This document shows, one piece after another, positions 7,095 to 13,696 of a stretch of 44,419 bases of DNA. This stretch comes from Methylococcales bacterium. Its GTDB lineage: Bacteria > Pseudomonadota > Gammaproteobacteria > Methylococcales > Methylomonadaceae. The notes beneath the pieces were generated by a model, which was given only the letters and a program-made list of their open reading frames with translations, was not told the origin of the DNA and made no database searches. The translations under genes and the position numbers were made by a program. The stretch is taken from NCBI GenBank assembly GCA_028712795.1, contig JAQTPT010000034.1, positions 1 through 44,419 on the forward strand. Reading direction: 5' to 3'. Positions within the stretch are counted from its first letter, which is position 1, and every line of letters begins with the position of its first letter.

Positions 7095-7595
7095 TTATAC
7101 AACGACGGGGCTGTTGGAGAGTTCGTTGGGATTGTCCGCGCCGGGTGGAAAATGGGTGGCCAGTATTTTTGTAATATGTTCAATACCTTTAAGCGAGCCG
7201 CTCCGGAAATCACCTAGTCGAAACGCTTCCTGCATAGCCTGTGCTACTGCATCCCATTCAGGTTGAGTTACGCGCCTGGCAATGCCGCGATCGGCAACGA
7301 TATGAACTTCCCTGTCGGCCAATAGCACATAAATTAACACACCGCTGTTTTCTTCGGTGTCCCAGACCCGTAAATTAGAAAACACTTGCGTGGCGCGCTG
7401 CCGCGCTGACATGCCGCGCCAAACCCAACCAGGCGACAGTGCATTTTCAATGGCAAAACGAATCTCCCCATTGTGCAGACGCTCTGACTGTTTTACAGCT
7501 CTTTCAATATCCTTCAGCACGGCTTTTGGAAACGCCAGCCGCCACCGCCACGGGGGAATGAAGATATGAGAAAACCAGCGTTTAATTGCTACCAT
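7095..7595 (-). CDS. TPM domain protein (second of a pair)
   Basis: The 166 residues form a TPM fold. The core runs from about residue 20 to 145 and includes LHNGEIRFAIENAL, ENSGVLIYVLLADREVHIVADRGIA and EWDAVAQAMQEAFRLGDF. TPM domains occur in YgcG-like membrane proteins and in thylakoid TLP18.3; phosphatase activity has been reported for some, but the role here is unknown. There is no signal peptide or obvious membrane segment, in contrast to its upstream neighbour. It overlaps that gene by 7 bases (ATGGTAG), so the two are translationally coupled. Both lie downstream of lemA. Confidence 0.85.
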   Translation of the reverse strand: MVAIKRWFSHIFIPPWRWRLAFPKAVLKDIERAVKQSERLHNGEIRFAIENALSPGWVWRGMSARQRATQVFSNLRVWDTEENSGVLIYVLLADREVHIVADRGIARRVTQPEWDAVAQAMQEAFRLGDFRSGSLKGIEHITKILATHFPPGADNPNELSNSPVVV

Positions 7596-8422
7596 GATCC
7601 CGATGCGCCTCCTCCGCCAAAACTACCGCCGCCCCCGCCCCATGACCCGCCGCCACCGAAACCGCCTCCGCCAAAACCGCCACTCGACCAACCGCCCCCG
7701 CCTCTATTACGGACGCCGACGATGAAAAAAACCATAAGTCCGATGAACACTACGGCAAAACTCAAGCCAAAAAACAATGCTGCCAGAACGCCGCTGCCCA
7801 AGCCGGCAAGCATCCCCCCCATGACTCTCCCCAACATGGCGGACAACACAAAACCTGCGATCAAACCGCCAAACAGGATGAACATAAAAGCCCCTTCATC
7901 CAGCCGGGTGTTTGTTCCTCCAACAGGCGCAGGCAAAGATTCACCTTCTATCAGTTGCATAAGCTGCGTAACCCCCGCATCAATCCCGCCAGCGTAGTCA
8001 TTCTTCTTAAAATGCGGCGTGATAGTCTCGGCAATAACACGCTTGGCGATCGCATCGGGAATTGCGCCTTCCAAACCATAACCGACTTCCAGGCGCAATT
8101 TGCGGTCGTCTTTAGAGACAATAAAAATGACCCCGTCATCGACGTTTTTGCGGCCAATTTTCCATGCTTCCGCAACGCGGATACCATATTGGGCAATGTC
8201 TTCCGGCTGGGTCGTGGGAACAATCAAAACAGCAATCTGGCTGCCTTTTTTAGCCTCGAATGCCGCCAACTTATTTTCCAGGGCCGCAGATTGTTCGCTA
8301 TTAAGCGTGGCAGTGAGATCAGTGACCCGGTGCGATAAATCAGGGATTTCGGCCAGCGGCCAGACGGCCGTAAAAAACAGCAGCAGGAAAATCCCGAACC
8401 CGTAACGAGCTAATGAAAACAT
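7589..8422 (-). CDS. TPM domain membrane protein, YgcG family, Gly-rich tail
   Basis: An N-terminal signal or anchor (about residues 1-24) is followed by a TPM domain (about 28-155) containing VTDLTATLNSEQSAALENKL, GSQIAVLIVPTTQPEDIAQY and LRLEVGYGLEGAIPD. Hydrophobic segments lie at about 175-195 and 205-235. The last 40 residues are almost entirely glycine, serine and tryptophan (repeats of GGGG with SW). This is the classic layout of YgcG-type proteins found with LemA. The product likely sits in the inner membrane with the TPM domain in the periplasm. Its function is unresolved. It follows lemA by 13 bases. Confidence 0.9.
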   Translation of the reverse strand: MFSLARYGFGIFLLLFFTAVWPLAEIPDLSHRVTDLTATLNSEQSAALENKLAAFEAKKGSQIAVLIVPTTQPEDIAQYGIRVAEAWKIGRKNVDDGVIFIVSKDDRKLRLEVGYGLEGAIPDAIAKRVIAETITPHFKKNDYAGGIDAGVTQLMQLIEGESLPAPVGGTNTRLDEGAFMFILFGGLIAGFVLSAMLGRVMGGMLAGLGSGVLAALFFGLSFAVVFIGLMVFFIVGVRNRGGGGWSSGGFGGGGFGGGGSWGGGGGSFGGGGASGSW

Positions 8423-8435
8423 TTACGACTGATTC

Positions 8436-9050
8436 TTAGCGGCCAGGAGCCAATGCCGGCGCAGGCGCACCAAAGTCTACCTTGGGTGGTTCTGAAATCG
8501 CTTTTTCATTTTCAACCGTAAAGCTGGGCTTGGTCTTGTGGCCGAATAGCATTGCCGTGAGGTTAGTTGGAAATGACCTGACGATAATATTGTATTCCTT
8601 GACTGCGGCGATATAGCGATTACGCGCCACCGTAATACGGTTTTCCGTGCCTTCCAGTTGCGCCTGTAAATCCCGGAATAAACCATCGGCTTTTAGTTGG
8701 GGATAATTCTCGGAAACGGCTAGCAGACGTGAAATCGCGCTGGTCATCTCTCCTTGCGCGGCTATAAATTTCTTGAATGCAGCTTCGTCATTAATCAGTT
8801 CCGGAGTGGCTTGTATCGCACCGACTCTGGCACGCGCCTCGGTAACTTGAGTCAACACGTCCCTTTCGTGTGCGGCATAGCCCTTTACTACATTCACCAG
8901 ATTCGGCACCAGATCGGCGCGGCGCTGATACTGGTTCAATACTTCTGCCCATGAAGCTTTGATGTTTTCATCGGTGGATTGCAGCGCGTTATAGCCACAA
9001 CCAGACAAAGTTGTCATCATCAATAATAATGTGATTAGCCATCTAAACAT
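8436..9050 (-). CDS. lemA: LemA family lipoprotein
   Basis: The 204-residue product begins with a lipoprotein signal ending in LSGC (cysteine at about residue 18), so it should be lipidated and membrane-anchored. The rest is the LemA helical bundle: NIKASWAEVLNQYQRRADLVPNLV, then VKGYAAHERDVLTQVTEARA, RLLAVSENYPQLKAD and NRYIAAVKEYNIIVRSFP. LemA proteins accompany TPM proteins in many bacteria, but the shared process is unclear. The ATG at 9050 has an AGAGA upstream and starts the signal peptide; an in-frame start at 9098 adds an unlikely extension. Confidence 0.93.
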   Translation of the reverse strand: MFRWLITLLLMMTTLSGCGYNALQSTDENIKASWAEVLNQYQRRADLVPNLVNVVKGYAAHERDVLTQVTEARARVGAIQATPELINDEAAFKKFIAAQGEMTSAISRLLAVSENYPQLKADGLFRDLQAQLEGTENRITVARNRYIAAVKEYNIIVRSFPTNLTAMLFGHKTKPSFTVENEKAISEPPKVDFGAPAPALAPGR

Positions 9051-9192
9051 AACAATCTCTCTTATCAATTTTAGAAACCCACATCCAGCCAGGGACACGG
9101 ATAAAAAATGCGTGCTTTTGGTTAGTCAATGTCCAATGTGGATATTCAAACTCTTAGAAAAGAACACGTTACGCCATAAATTCATCTATAGC

Positions 9193-9600
9193 TTATACTT
9201 CGATGCTTTTAGGGCATGGCCCATATTCATTGCTTCCCGGGTTGCTGTCAAGCACCATAAAGTACAGGAATATAAGTCCGCCAATCACAGGCACAAAATT
9301 AATCAGAACCCACCAGCCGCTTCGGTCAGTATCATGTAGGCGCCTGACAGACACCGCTATTGAGGGAATCATAACACCCAACGCATAAATGCTGCCAAAT
9401 GTGCCTAATATACCTGCATAAGCGCCACCGCCAAATTGGCCCAAATCTGTATCGAGCAACATATTCCCCATAAATTGGTCAATAGATCCCAGCACTATAC
9501 TGATAAGAATATTAAAGAGAATAAAAAACCAATACTCTTTACGCCTTGCCCGACCGTCAAAAACGGCATATTTTTTTAATACTTCAAGATACCAGTTCAT
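9193..9600 (-). CDS. DUF805 family inner membrane protein
   Basis: The 135 residues begin with the family signature MNWYLEVLKKYAVFDGRARR and the following EYWFF. Three to four hydrophobic segments follow (about residues 25-45, 65-85 and 100-125), with the conserved SVRRLHDTDRSGWW loop before the last one and DSNPGSNEYGPCP at the end. DUF805 proteins (YhaH/YhaI type) are inner membrane proteins of unknown function. The ATG at 9600 was chosen because the family starts there; an in-frame codon at 9627 would add nine residues. It is about 140 bases upstream of lemA and may or may not share a transcript. Confidence 0.88.
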   Translation of the reverse strand: MNWYLEVLKKYAVFDGRARRKEYWFFILFNILISIVLGSIDQFMGNMLLDTDLGQFGGGAYAGILGTFGSIYALGVMIPSIAVSVRRLHDTDRSGWWVLINFVPVIGGLIFLYFMVLDSNPGSNEYGPCPKSIEV

Positions 9601-9849
9601 AAAACTATAATGCTCCTGCCACGCCATTGATTGGCATGGCGATGTTTAACGTTTAAGGAAAAGACATCACCTACGCAACGGGCGATGCGGCATAGAGACC
9701 GGTAAAAAATATGACCGCGAGAAATCTCTAACGTCACTTGTATATAGTACAGAGAAAAACCTAAAAGCCCAACACCTGCTCGCATGCAAAAATTTGGATC
9801 AATTCATCAAAAAGCAAGGTGCTAGGTTTATTATTACTTTCCAGCCCTG

Positions 9850-11025
9850 TTATTCCAGGTTGGCGTGTCTTGTTCTCATCACTTCTTCTGGAATGCCTTT
9901 TTCGTGGATTATGTGCGAAATCAATGATTCCAGGAAAGATAATGTAGACAGTTCAAAAGTTGTTCCCATCGGCATGCCAACAACTTTGCCGTACAGGTCC
10001 GGGCTGCCGATCTGGAATACCGCATCCGCCATATCGCCGATAGTTGAATCCGATTTCGTTGTTATCAACAGAATATTCGCGCCGACTTCTCTGGCTTTTT
10101 TGGTGAAAGCAATCAATTGTTCGGTTTCTCCAGAGCCCGAGATAATAATCAGCAAATCGCCACGCTTGATACTCGGCGTAACAATTTCACCCACCACGCT
10201 GACATCGTAGCCGCTGTGCATCAAGCGCATGGCGAAGAACCGGCAGACTAATCCCGACCGGCCCGCGCCGGAGACAAAGATCCGGTTCGCGTTGTCCAGC
10301 ATGTTGGTCAACCTAAGATTGTATGAGTCATCTGTTGCCGCCAGAATACCTGAGATTTTATCGATGATAAGGCGCCGATGCGTTGATTTGCCATCAGCCA
10401 GCAGGCGGATCATGCGGGCTGCATCGGCAGGCGAGGGCGCACCATAGATTGCCGCGCCAACGACGATAATGTCAGCGCCCGCTTTGACAACTTGCTGAAC
10501 GGTTGATTGGTTAATGCCGCCTGCAACTGAAATTCTGACGTTTAAGCCCAGTTCAGCGATATCCTGCAAGTCGGCAAAGGGTGTTTGACCCGCAGCCTGT
10601 GCATCAAGCCCGGTGTGAACGCCGATAATATGCGCCCCTAAATTAGCGGCTTCCCGCGCGCATTCCAGTTTATCCGGAACATTAATTAAATCGATCTGCG
10701 CTTCCGCATTGTATTTGTTCGCGGCCTTGATAACACCGGTAATGGTTGCAAGTCCCGAGACGCCGAGCACGGTACAAATATCGGCGCCTGCCGCATAGAA
10801 AGGAGCCGCTTCATATTCGCCCGCATCCATGGTTTTAAGATCAACCAGGATCAATTTTTTCGGGAATCGCTCTCTTAACTCTTTAACGATATCAATGCCA
10901 TTGTGTTTGATGCAGGGCGTTCCGATTTCAAAAATATCTACATAGGGCGCTGCCTGTTCGGCAAGGCTTACAGTCTGATCAAAGTCCAGGGAATCTAATG
11001 CCAATTGTATTAATGGTTTAGCCAT
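9850..11025 (-). CDS. hps-phi: Fused 3-hexulose-6-phosphate synthase / 6-phospho-3-hexuloisomerase
   Basis: The N-terminal half (residues 1 to about 210) is hexulose-6-phosphate synthase, which condenses formaldehyde with ribulose 5-phosphate. It shows LALDSLDFDQ and the D62-x-K64-x-x-D67 active-site motif (VDLKTMDAGEYE), and ends with SVAGGIN and ADIIVVGAAIYGA. The C-terminal half (about 215-391) is the isomerase, a SIS-domain protein with SGAGRSG and SGSGETE, converting the product to fructose 6-phosphate. Together they fix formaldehyde in the ribulose monophosphate cycle. AGGAG lies 8 bases before the ATG at 11025; a GTG at 11034 overlaps it and is unlikely. It is the strongest metabolic marker in the window. 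Confidence 0.96.
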   Translation of the reverse strand: MAKPLIQLALDSLDFDQTVSLAEQAAPYVDIFEIGTPCIKHNGIDIVKELRERFPKKLILVDLKTMDAGEYEAAPFYAAGADICTVLGVSGLATITGVIKAANKYNAEAQIDLINVPDKLECAREAANLGAHIIGVHTGLDAQAAGQTPFADLQDIAELGLNVRISVAGGINQSTVQQVVKAGADIIVVGAAIYGAPSPADAARMIRLLADGKSTHRRLIIDKISGILAATDDSYNLRLTNMLDNANRIFVSGAGRSGLVCRFFAMRLMHSGYDVSVVGEIVTPSIKRGDLLIIISGSGETEQLIAFTKKAREVGANILLITTKSDSTIGDMADAVFQIGSPDLYGKVVGMPMGTTFELSTLSFLESLISHIIHEKGIPEEVMRTRHANLE

Positions 11026-11083
11026 GTCATGCACTCCTGTTATTATTGTTATGGTGATTCAAATGCAAATTGGTAGCAAAACT

Positions 11084-11110
11084 TTAATACTTTAGCGGGG
11101 TTGATGTCAA
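11084..11110 (-). promoter_or_regulatory. Candidate sigma-70 promoter of hps-phi
   Basis: On the minus strand a perfect TTGACA (11105-11110) is followed after 15 bases by TATTAA (11084-11089), or after 17 bases by TTAAAG. It lies about 60 bases upstream of the start codon. The spacing to the better -10 match is short, so the call is tentative. Confidence 0.45.
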
Positions 11111-11264
11111 TTCGCAGTTAGGTTTCAATTATCTATAGGGCCTGGACTTTTTTTCAAGTTATTTTGAGCATGTTCCTAATCAGGGCACTAAATGGGTTTG
11201 CAAGAGTCAGGAATAGTTAAAGAAGTTAAAGTGCTGTATATTTGCCTTAAAACCGGCCACAGAA

Positions 11265-11347
11265 AAGCGCCAGGTGTTAGCTCATAACAATCAACCTTAA
11301 CTTTAAAGCGCCAAGTGTTAGCTCATGGCAATCAAAACCTTAACTTT
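11265..11347 (+). repeat. 41-bp tandem duplication covering the leader and start of the next gene
   Basis: AAAGCGCCAGGTGTTAGCTC at 11265 recurs at 11306 as AAAGCGCCAAGTGTTAGCTC, and similarity continues through CCTTAACTTTA. The second copy carries the ATG of the small gene at 11325. The first has CATAACAATC where the second has CATGGCAATC, so only the second can start translation. Confidence 0.8.
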
Positions 11348-11522
11348 ACGGATCAGTCTGACGATCAAGGAAGACTTGCGCCAGTTGGCAGAAAAAGACC
11401 ACCGCAGTTTTTCCAATATGATAGAAGCGATGATTCTGGACCATTGCAAGCTACAAGATATTGCCATCCCCGAACAACTCTCGCTAAGCCGCGACAGTAT
11501 CAGCCAGAACTACAAGGATTAG
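11325..11522 (+). CDS. Small ribbon-helix-helix-like protein upstream of mod
   Basis: The 65-residue protein starts with a strand-like TLTLRISLTI, then two helices (KEDLRQLAEKDHRSFSNMIEAM split here as residues about 15-36). That is the order expected of an Arc/CopG-type ribbon-helix-helix DNA-binding dimer. It ends three bases before the mod start codon, so it is probably the first gene of the restriction-modification operon. It could act as a control protein, comparable in logic to C proteins of type II systems, or as an antitoxin. That is an inference; its leader is tandemly duplicated. Confidence 0.7.
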   Translation: MAIKTLTLRISLTIKEDLRQLAEKDHRSFSNMIEAMILDHCKLQDIAIPEQLSLSRDSISQNYKD

Positions 11523-11525
11523 CCC

Positions 11526-13322
11526 ATGCCGGAATTGCACTTTAAAGGTAAGGAATACGTTTACAACCACCATCTCAACGTGCCGTTTCGACCGTTGCTG
11601 GCGCAACCGGACAAATCCATCGGCGAGGATTCCGGCAACCTGATCATTCACGGCGATAACCTGCATGCCTTGAAAGCTTTGTTGCCCCGTTATGCGGGTA
11701 AGGTGGACTGTATTTTTATCGATCCGCCGTATAACACCGGCAACGAAAACTGGTGTTACAACGACAACGTCAACAGCCCGATTATGCGCGACTGGCTGAA
11801 CAGCAATCCGGTCAACAAGGAAGACATGCTGCGCCACGACAAATGGCTGGCAATGATGTGGCCGCGCTTGAAGCTGCTGCATGAATTGCTGGCGGAAAAC
11901 GGCAGTTTCTGGATGACGCTGGACGATAACGAGGTGCATCGGGCAAGGATGATGATGGATGAGGTTTTTGGGGAGGAGAATTTTATAGCAACATGTATTT
12001 GGCAAAAAGTATTTGCTCCAAAAAATACGGCACGACATTTTTCAGAGGATCATGATTACTTGCTGGTTTATGCAAAAAACGGGGTCACTTGGCTGCCAAA
12101 TTTACTGGAACGGACCGACGAAATGGAGGCGCGTTTTTCTAATCCAGATAACGATCACCGAGGTCCCTGGACTTCAGGAGATTTAACTGCAAGAAACTAT
12201 TATAGTAAAGGGAAATACGAAGTTACCGGACCAACAGGTAAAACATTCGATTCGGGAAATAATTATTGGCGGCAAAGCTACGAAGAGTTTTTAAAACTAG
12301 ATGCTGATAAACGTATATGGTGGGGAAACGATGGAAATAATACTCCAAGAATAAAGAGGTTTTTATCAAACGTTAAAGAAGGAAAAGTCCCTCAAACCCT
12401 CTGGTTTTGGCAAGATGTTGGGCATACCCAAGACGCAAAGAAAGAGCTTTTGTCTGTCATGAACTTCAATACCACCGAAGATGTATTTATTACTCCCAAA
12501 CCAGCTCAATTATTGCAGCGTGTTCTGGAGTTATCTACGACTACAGATTCCTTAATCCTAGACTCCTTCGCCGGTTCAGCCACCACCGCCCATGCCGTAC
12601 TTGCCCAAAACGCCAAAGACGGCGGCAATCGTCAATTTATTCTGGTCGAATGCGAGGATTACGCCGACACCTTGACCGCCGAACGGGTGCGCCGCGTGAT
12701 CAACGGTTATGAATTTGCAGGCAATCAAAAAGAAGAGCTATACCGGGAAAAAATCACCTGGACTAATTTCAGCAAGGAAGGGCCGCATCACAAGCTGCTC
12801 CAGTATGTGCAAAGTATTGAAAATATTGATGGCTTGCGTTTTGACAACATTAAAAAAGAAATCAAGGACGGCGAGTTGATTGTCACCGGCGAGAACAAAA
12901 TTACCGAACGGGTTCCGGGCTTGGGCGGTGGCTTTACTTTTTACACGCTGGGCGAACCGCTCGACATTGATAAAATTCTCACTGGCGAAACTCTGCCGGA
13001 TTATCAAGCCTTGGGCGCGTGGCTGTTTCATACCGCCACCGGTCAACCGTTGAATGCGGAACAAACCGATGCCAGCCGTTGGTATTTAGGCAGCAGCAAT
13101 AGTTATCACGTCTGGCTGATTTACCGGCCCGATCTGGATTTTCTCAAATCCCCGCAAGCGGCATTAACATTAAGTGTCGCGGAAACGATTGCCAAAACCT
13201 GCCAGGACAAACCGCATCTGGTTTTTGCCGCCGCCAAATACGCGCCGAATCGTTTGCTATTGCCGTTGGGGGTGGAGCACGCGCCGTTGCCGTTTGCGTT
13301 GTATCGCATGGAAAAAGATTAA
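11526..13322 (+). CDS. mod: Type III restriction-modification methyltransferase subunit Mod
   Basis: This 598-residue adenine-N6 methyltransferase modifies one strand of the recognition sequence and gives the Res complex its specificity. The catalytic motif DPPYNTGN is at residues 66-73 and the AdoMet-binding motif DSFAGSATT at about 346-354. This order is that of the beta class typical of Mod proteins. The region between them (about residues 150-345) is the target recognition domain. Bases about 11980-12560 are visibly more A+T-rich than the rest of the gene, which suggests domain exchange. It is followed by a TA remnant and then res. Confidence 0.93.
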   Translation: MPELHFKGKEYVYNHHLNVPFRPLLAQPDKSIGEDSGNLIIHGDNLHALKALLPRYAGKVDCIFIDPPYNTGNENWCYNDNVNSPIMRDWLNSNPVNKEDMLRHDKWLAMMWPRLKLLHELLAENGSFWMTLDDNEVHRARMMMDEVFGEENFIATCIWQKVFAPKNTARHFSEDHDYLLVYAKNGVTWLPNLLERTDEMEARFSNPDNDHRGPWTSGDLTARNYYSKGKYEVTGPTGKTFDSGNNYWRQSYEEFLKLDADKRIWWGNDGNNTPRIKRFLSNVKEGKVPQTLWFWQDVGHTQDAKKELLSVMNFNTTEDVFITPKPAQLLQRVLELSTTTDSLILDSFAGSATTAHAVLAQNAKDGGNRQFILVECEDYADTLTAERVRRVINGYEFAGNQKEELYREKITWTNFSKEGPHHKLLQYVQSIENIDGLRFDNIKKEIKDGELIVTGENKITERVPGLGGGFTFYTLGEPLDIDKILTGETLPDYQALGAWLFHTATGQPLNAEQTDASRWYLGSSNSYHVWLIYRPDLDFLKSPQAALTLSVAETIAKTCQDKPHLVFAAAKYAPNRLLLPLGVEHAPLPFALYRMEKD

Positions 13323-13368
13323 TCGACGCCCGCTAGATCACCTTTTCTATTTTTGTAGGACTCATACC

Positions 13369-13587
13369 ATGCAAACCACCATCACTATTGATGACAATCT
13401 GATTGAGGAAGCGGCTAAATTAGCCAACACTCAAAATAAAAGCCAATTGATCGAACTGGCGTTGAGTGAATTCATTAAGCATCACCGGCCAGGACATCAA
13501 AAATCCAGGTTATTGGAGCTGTATGGCGCTGGCGGCATTCGTGACGATTACGATTACAAAGCGTTGCGTAATGAGGATGGTAAATAA
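13369..13587 (+). CDS. VapB-type antitoxin (type II toxin-antitoxin)
   Basis: The 72-residue protein begins MQTTITIDDNLIEEAAKLAN, continues with a second helix (NKSQLIELALSEFIKHH), and ends in a charged tail with SRLLELYGAGGIRDDYDY. This is the DUF2191/VapB layout: an N-terminal ribbon-helix-helix and a C-terminal toxin-binding tail that carries the G-x-x-x-D-x-D pattern. The start at 13369 follows mod by 46 bases. Its stop overlaps the ATG of a vapC remnant by one base (TAATG), the usual vapBC arrangement. Since the toxin is destroyed, it is an orphan antitoxin lying between mod and res. Confidence 0.85.
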   Translation: MQTTITIDDNLIEEAAKLANTQNKSQLIELALSEFIKHHRPGHQKSRLLELYGAGGIRDDYDYKALRNEDGK

Positions 13588-13692
13588 TGTATTTAGTCGA
13601 CACCTCGGTCTGGATTGATTTTATTGCACCGCGACAAGGATTTTTTGCGCATTGCCGAAGTTACTCCACAGTTACAACCTTATTCGGCCTAA
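13587..13692 (+). pseudogene. vapC toxin remnant with a large internal deletion
   Basis: The first 12 codons read MYLVDTSVWIDF, the start of a PIN-domain VapC ribonuclease including its first catalytic aspartate. From about 13621, in another frame, the sequence reads LLHRDKDFLRIAEVTPQLQP, a normal VapC C-terminus, ending at the TAA at 13690-13692. Roughly 100 central codons are missing and the two ends are out of frame, so no active toxin can be made. The junction lies near 13621. This small gene sits between the antitoxin and res; res begins 4 bases after the stop. Confidence 0.85.
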
Positions 13693-13696
13693 CACG

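Noticed and set aside
7566..7997. Plus-strand reading frame encoding a proline-rich protein
   Set aside because: It is the antisense of the glycine-rich tail of the TPM membrane protein; the proline runs mirror GGN codons.
9622..9641. Inverted repeat CGCCAT/ATGGCG as a terminator
   Set aside because: The stem is only 6 bp, has no U-tract and overlaps the upstream end of the DUF805 gene.
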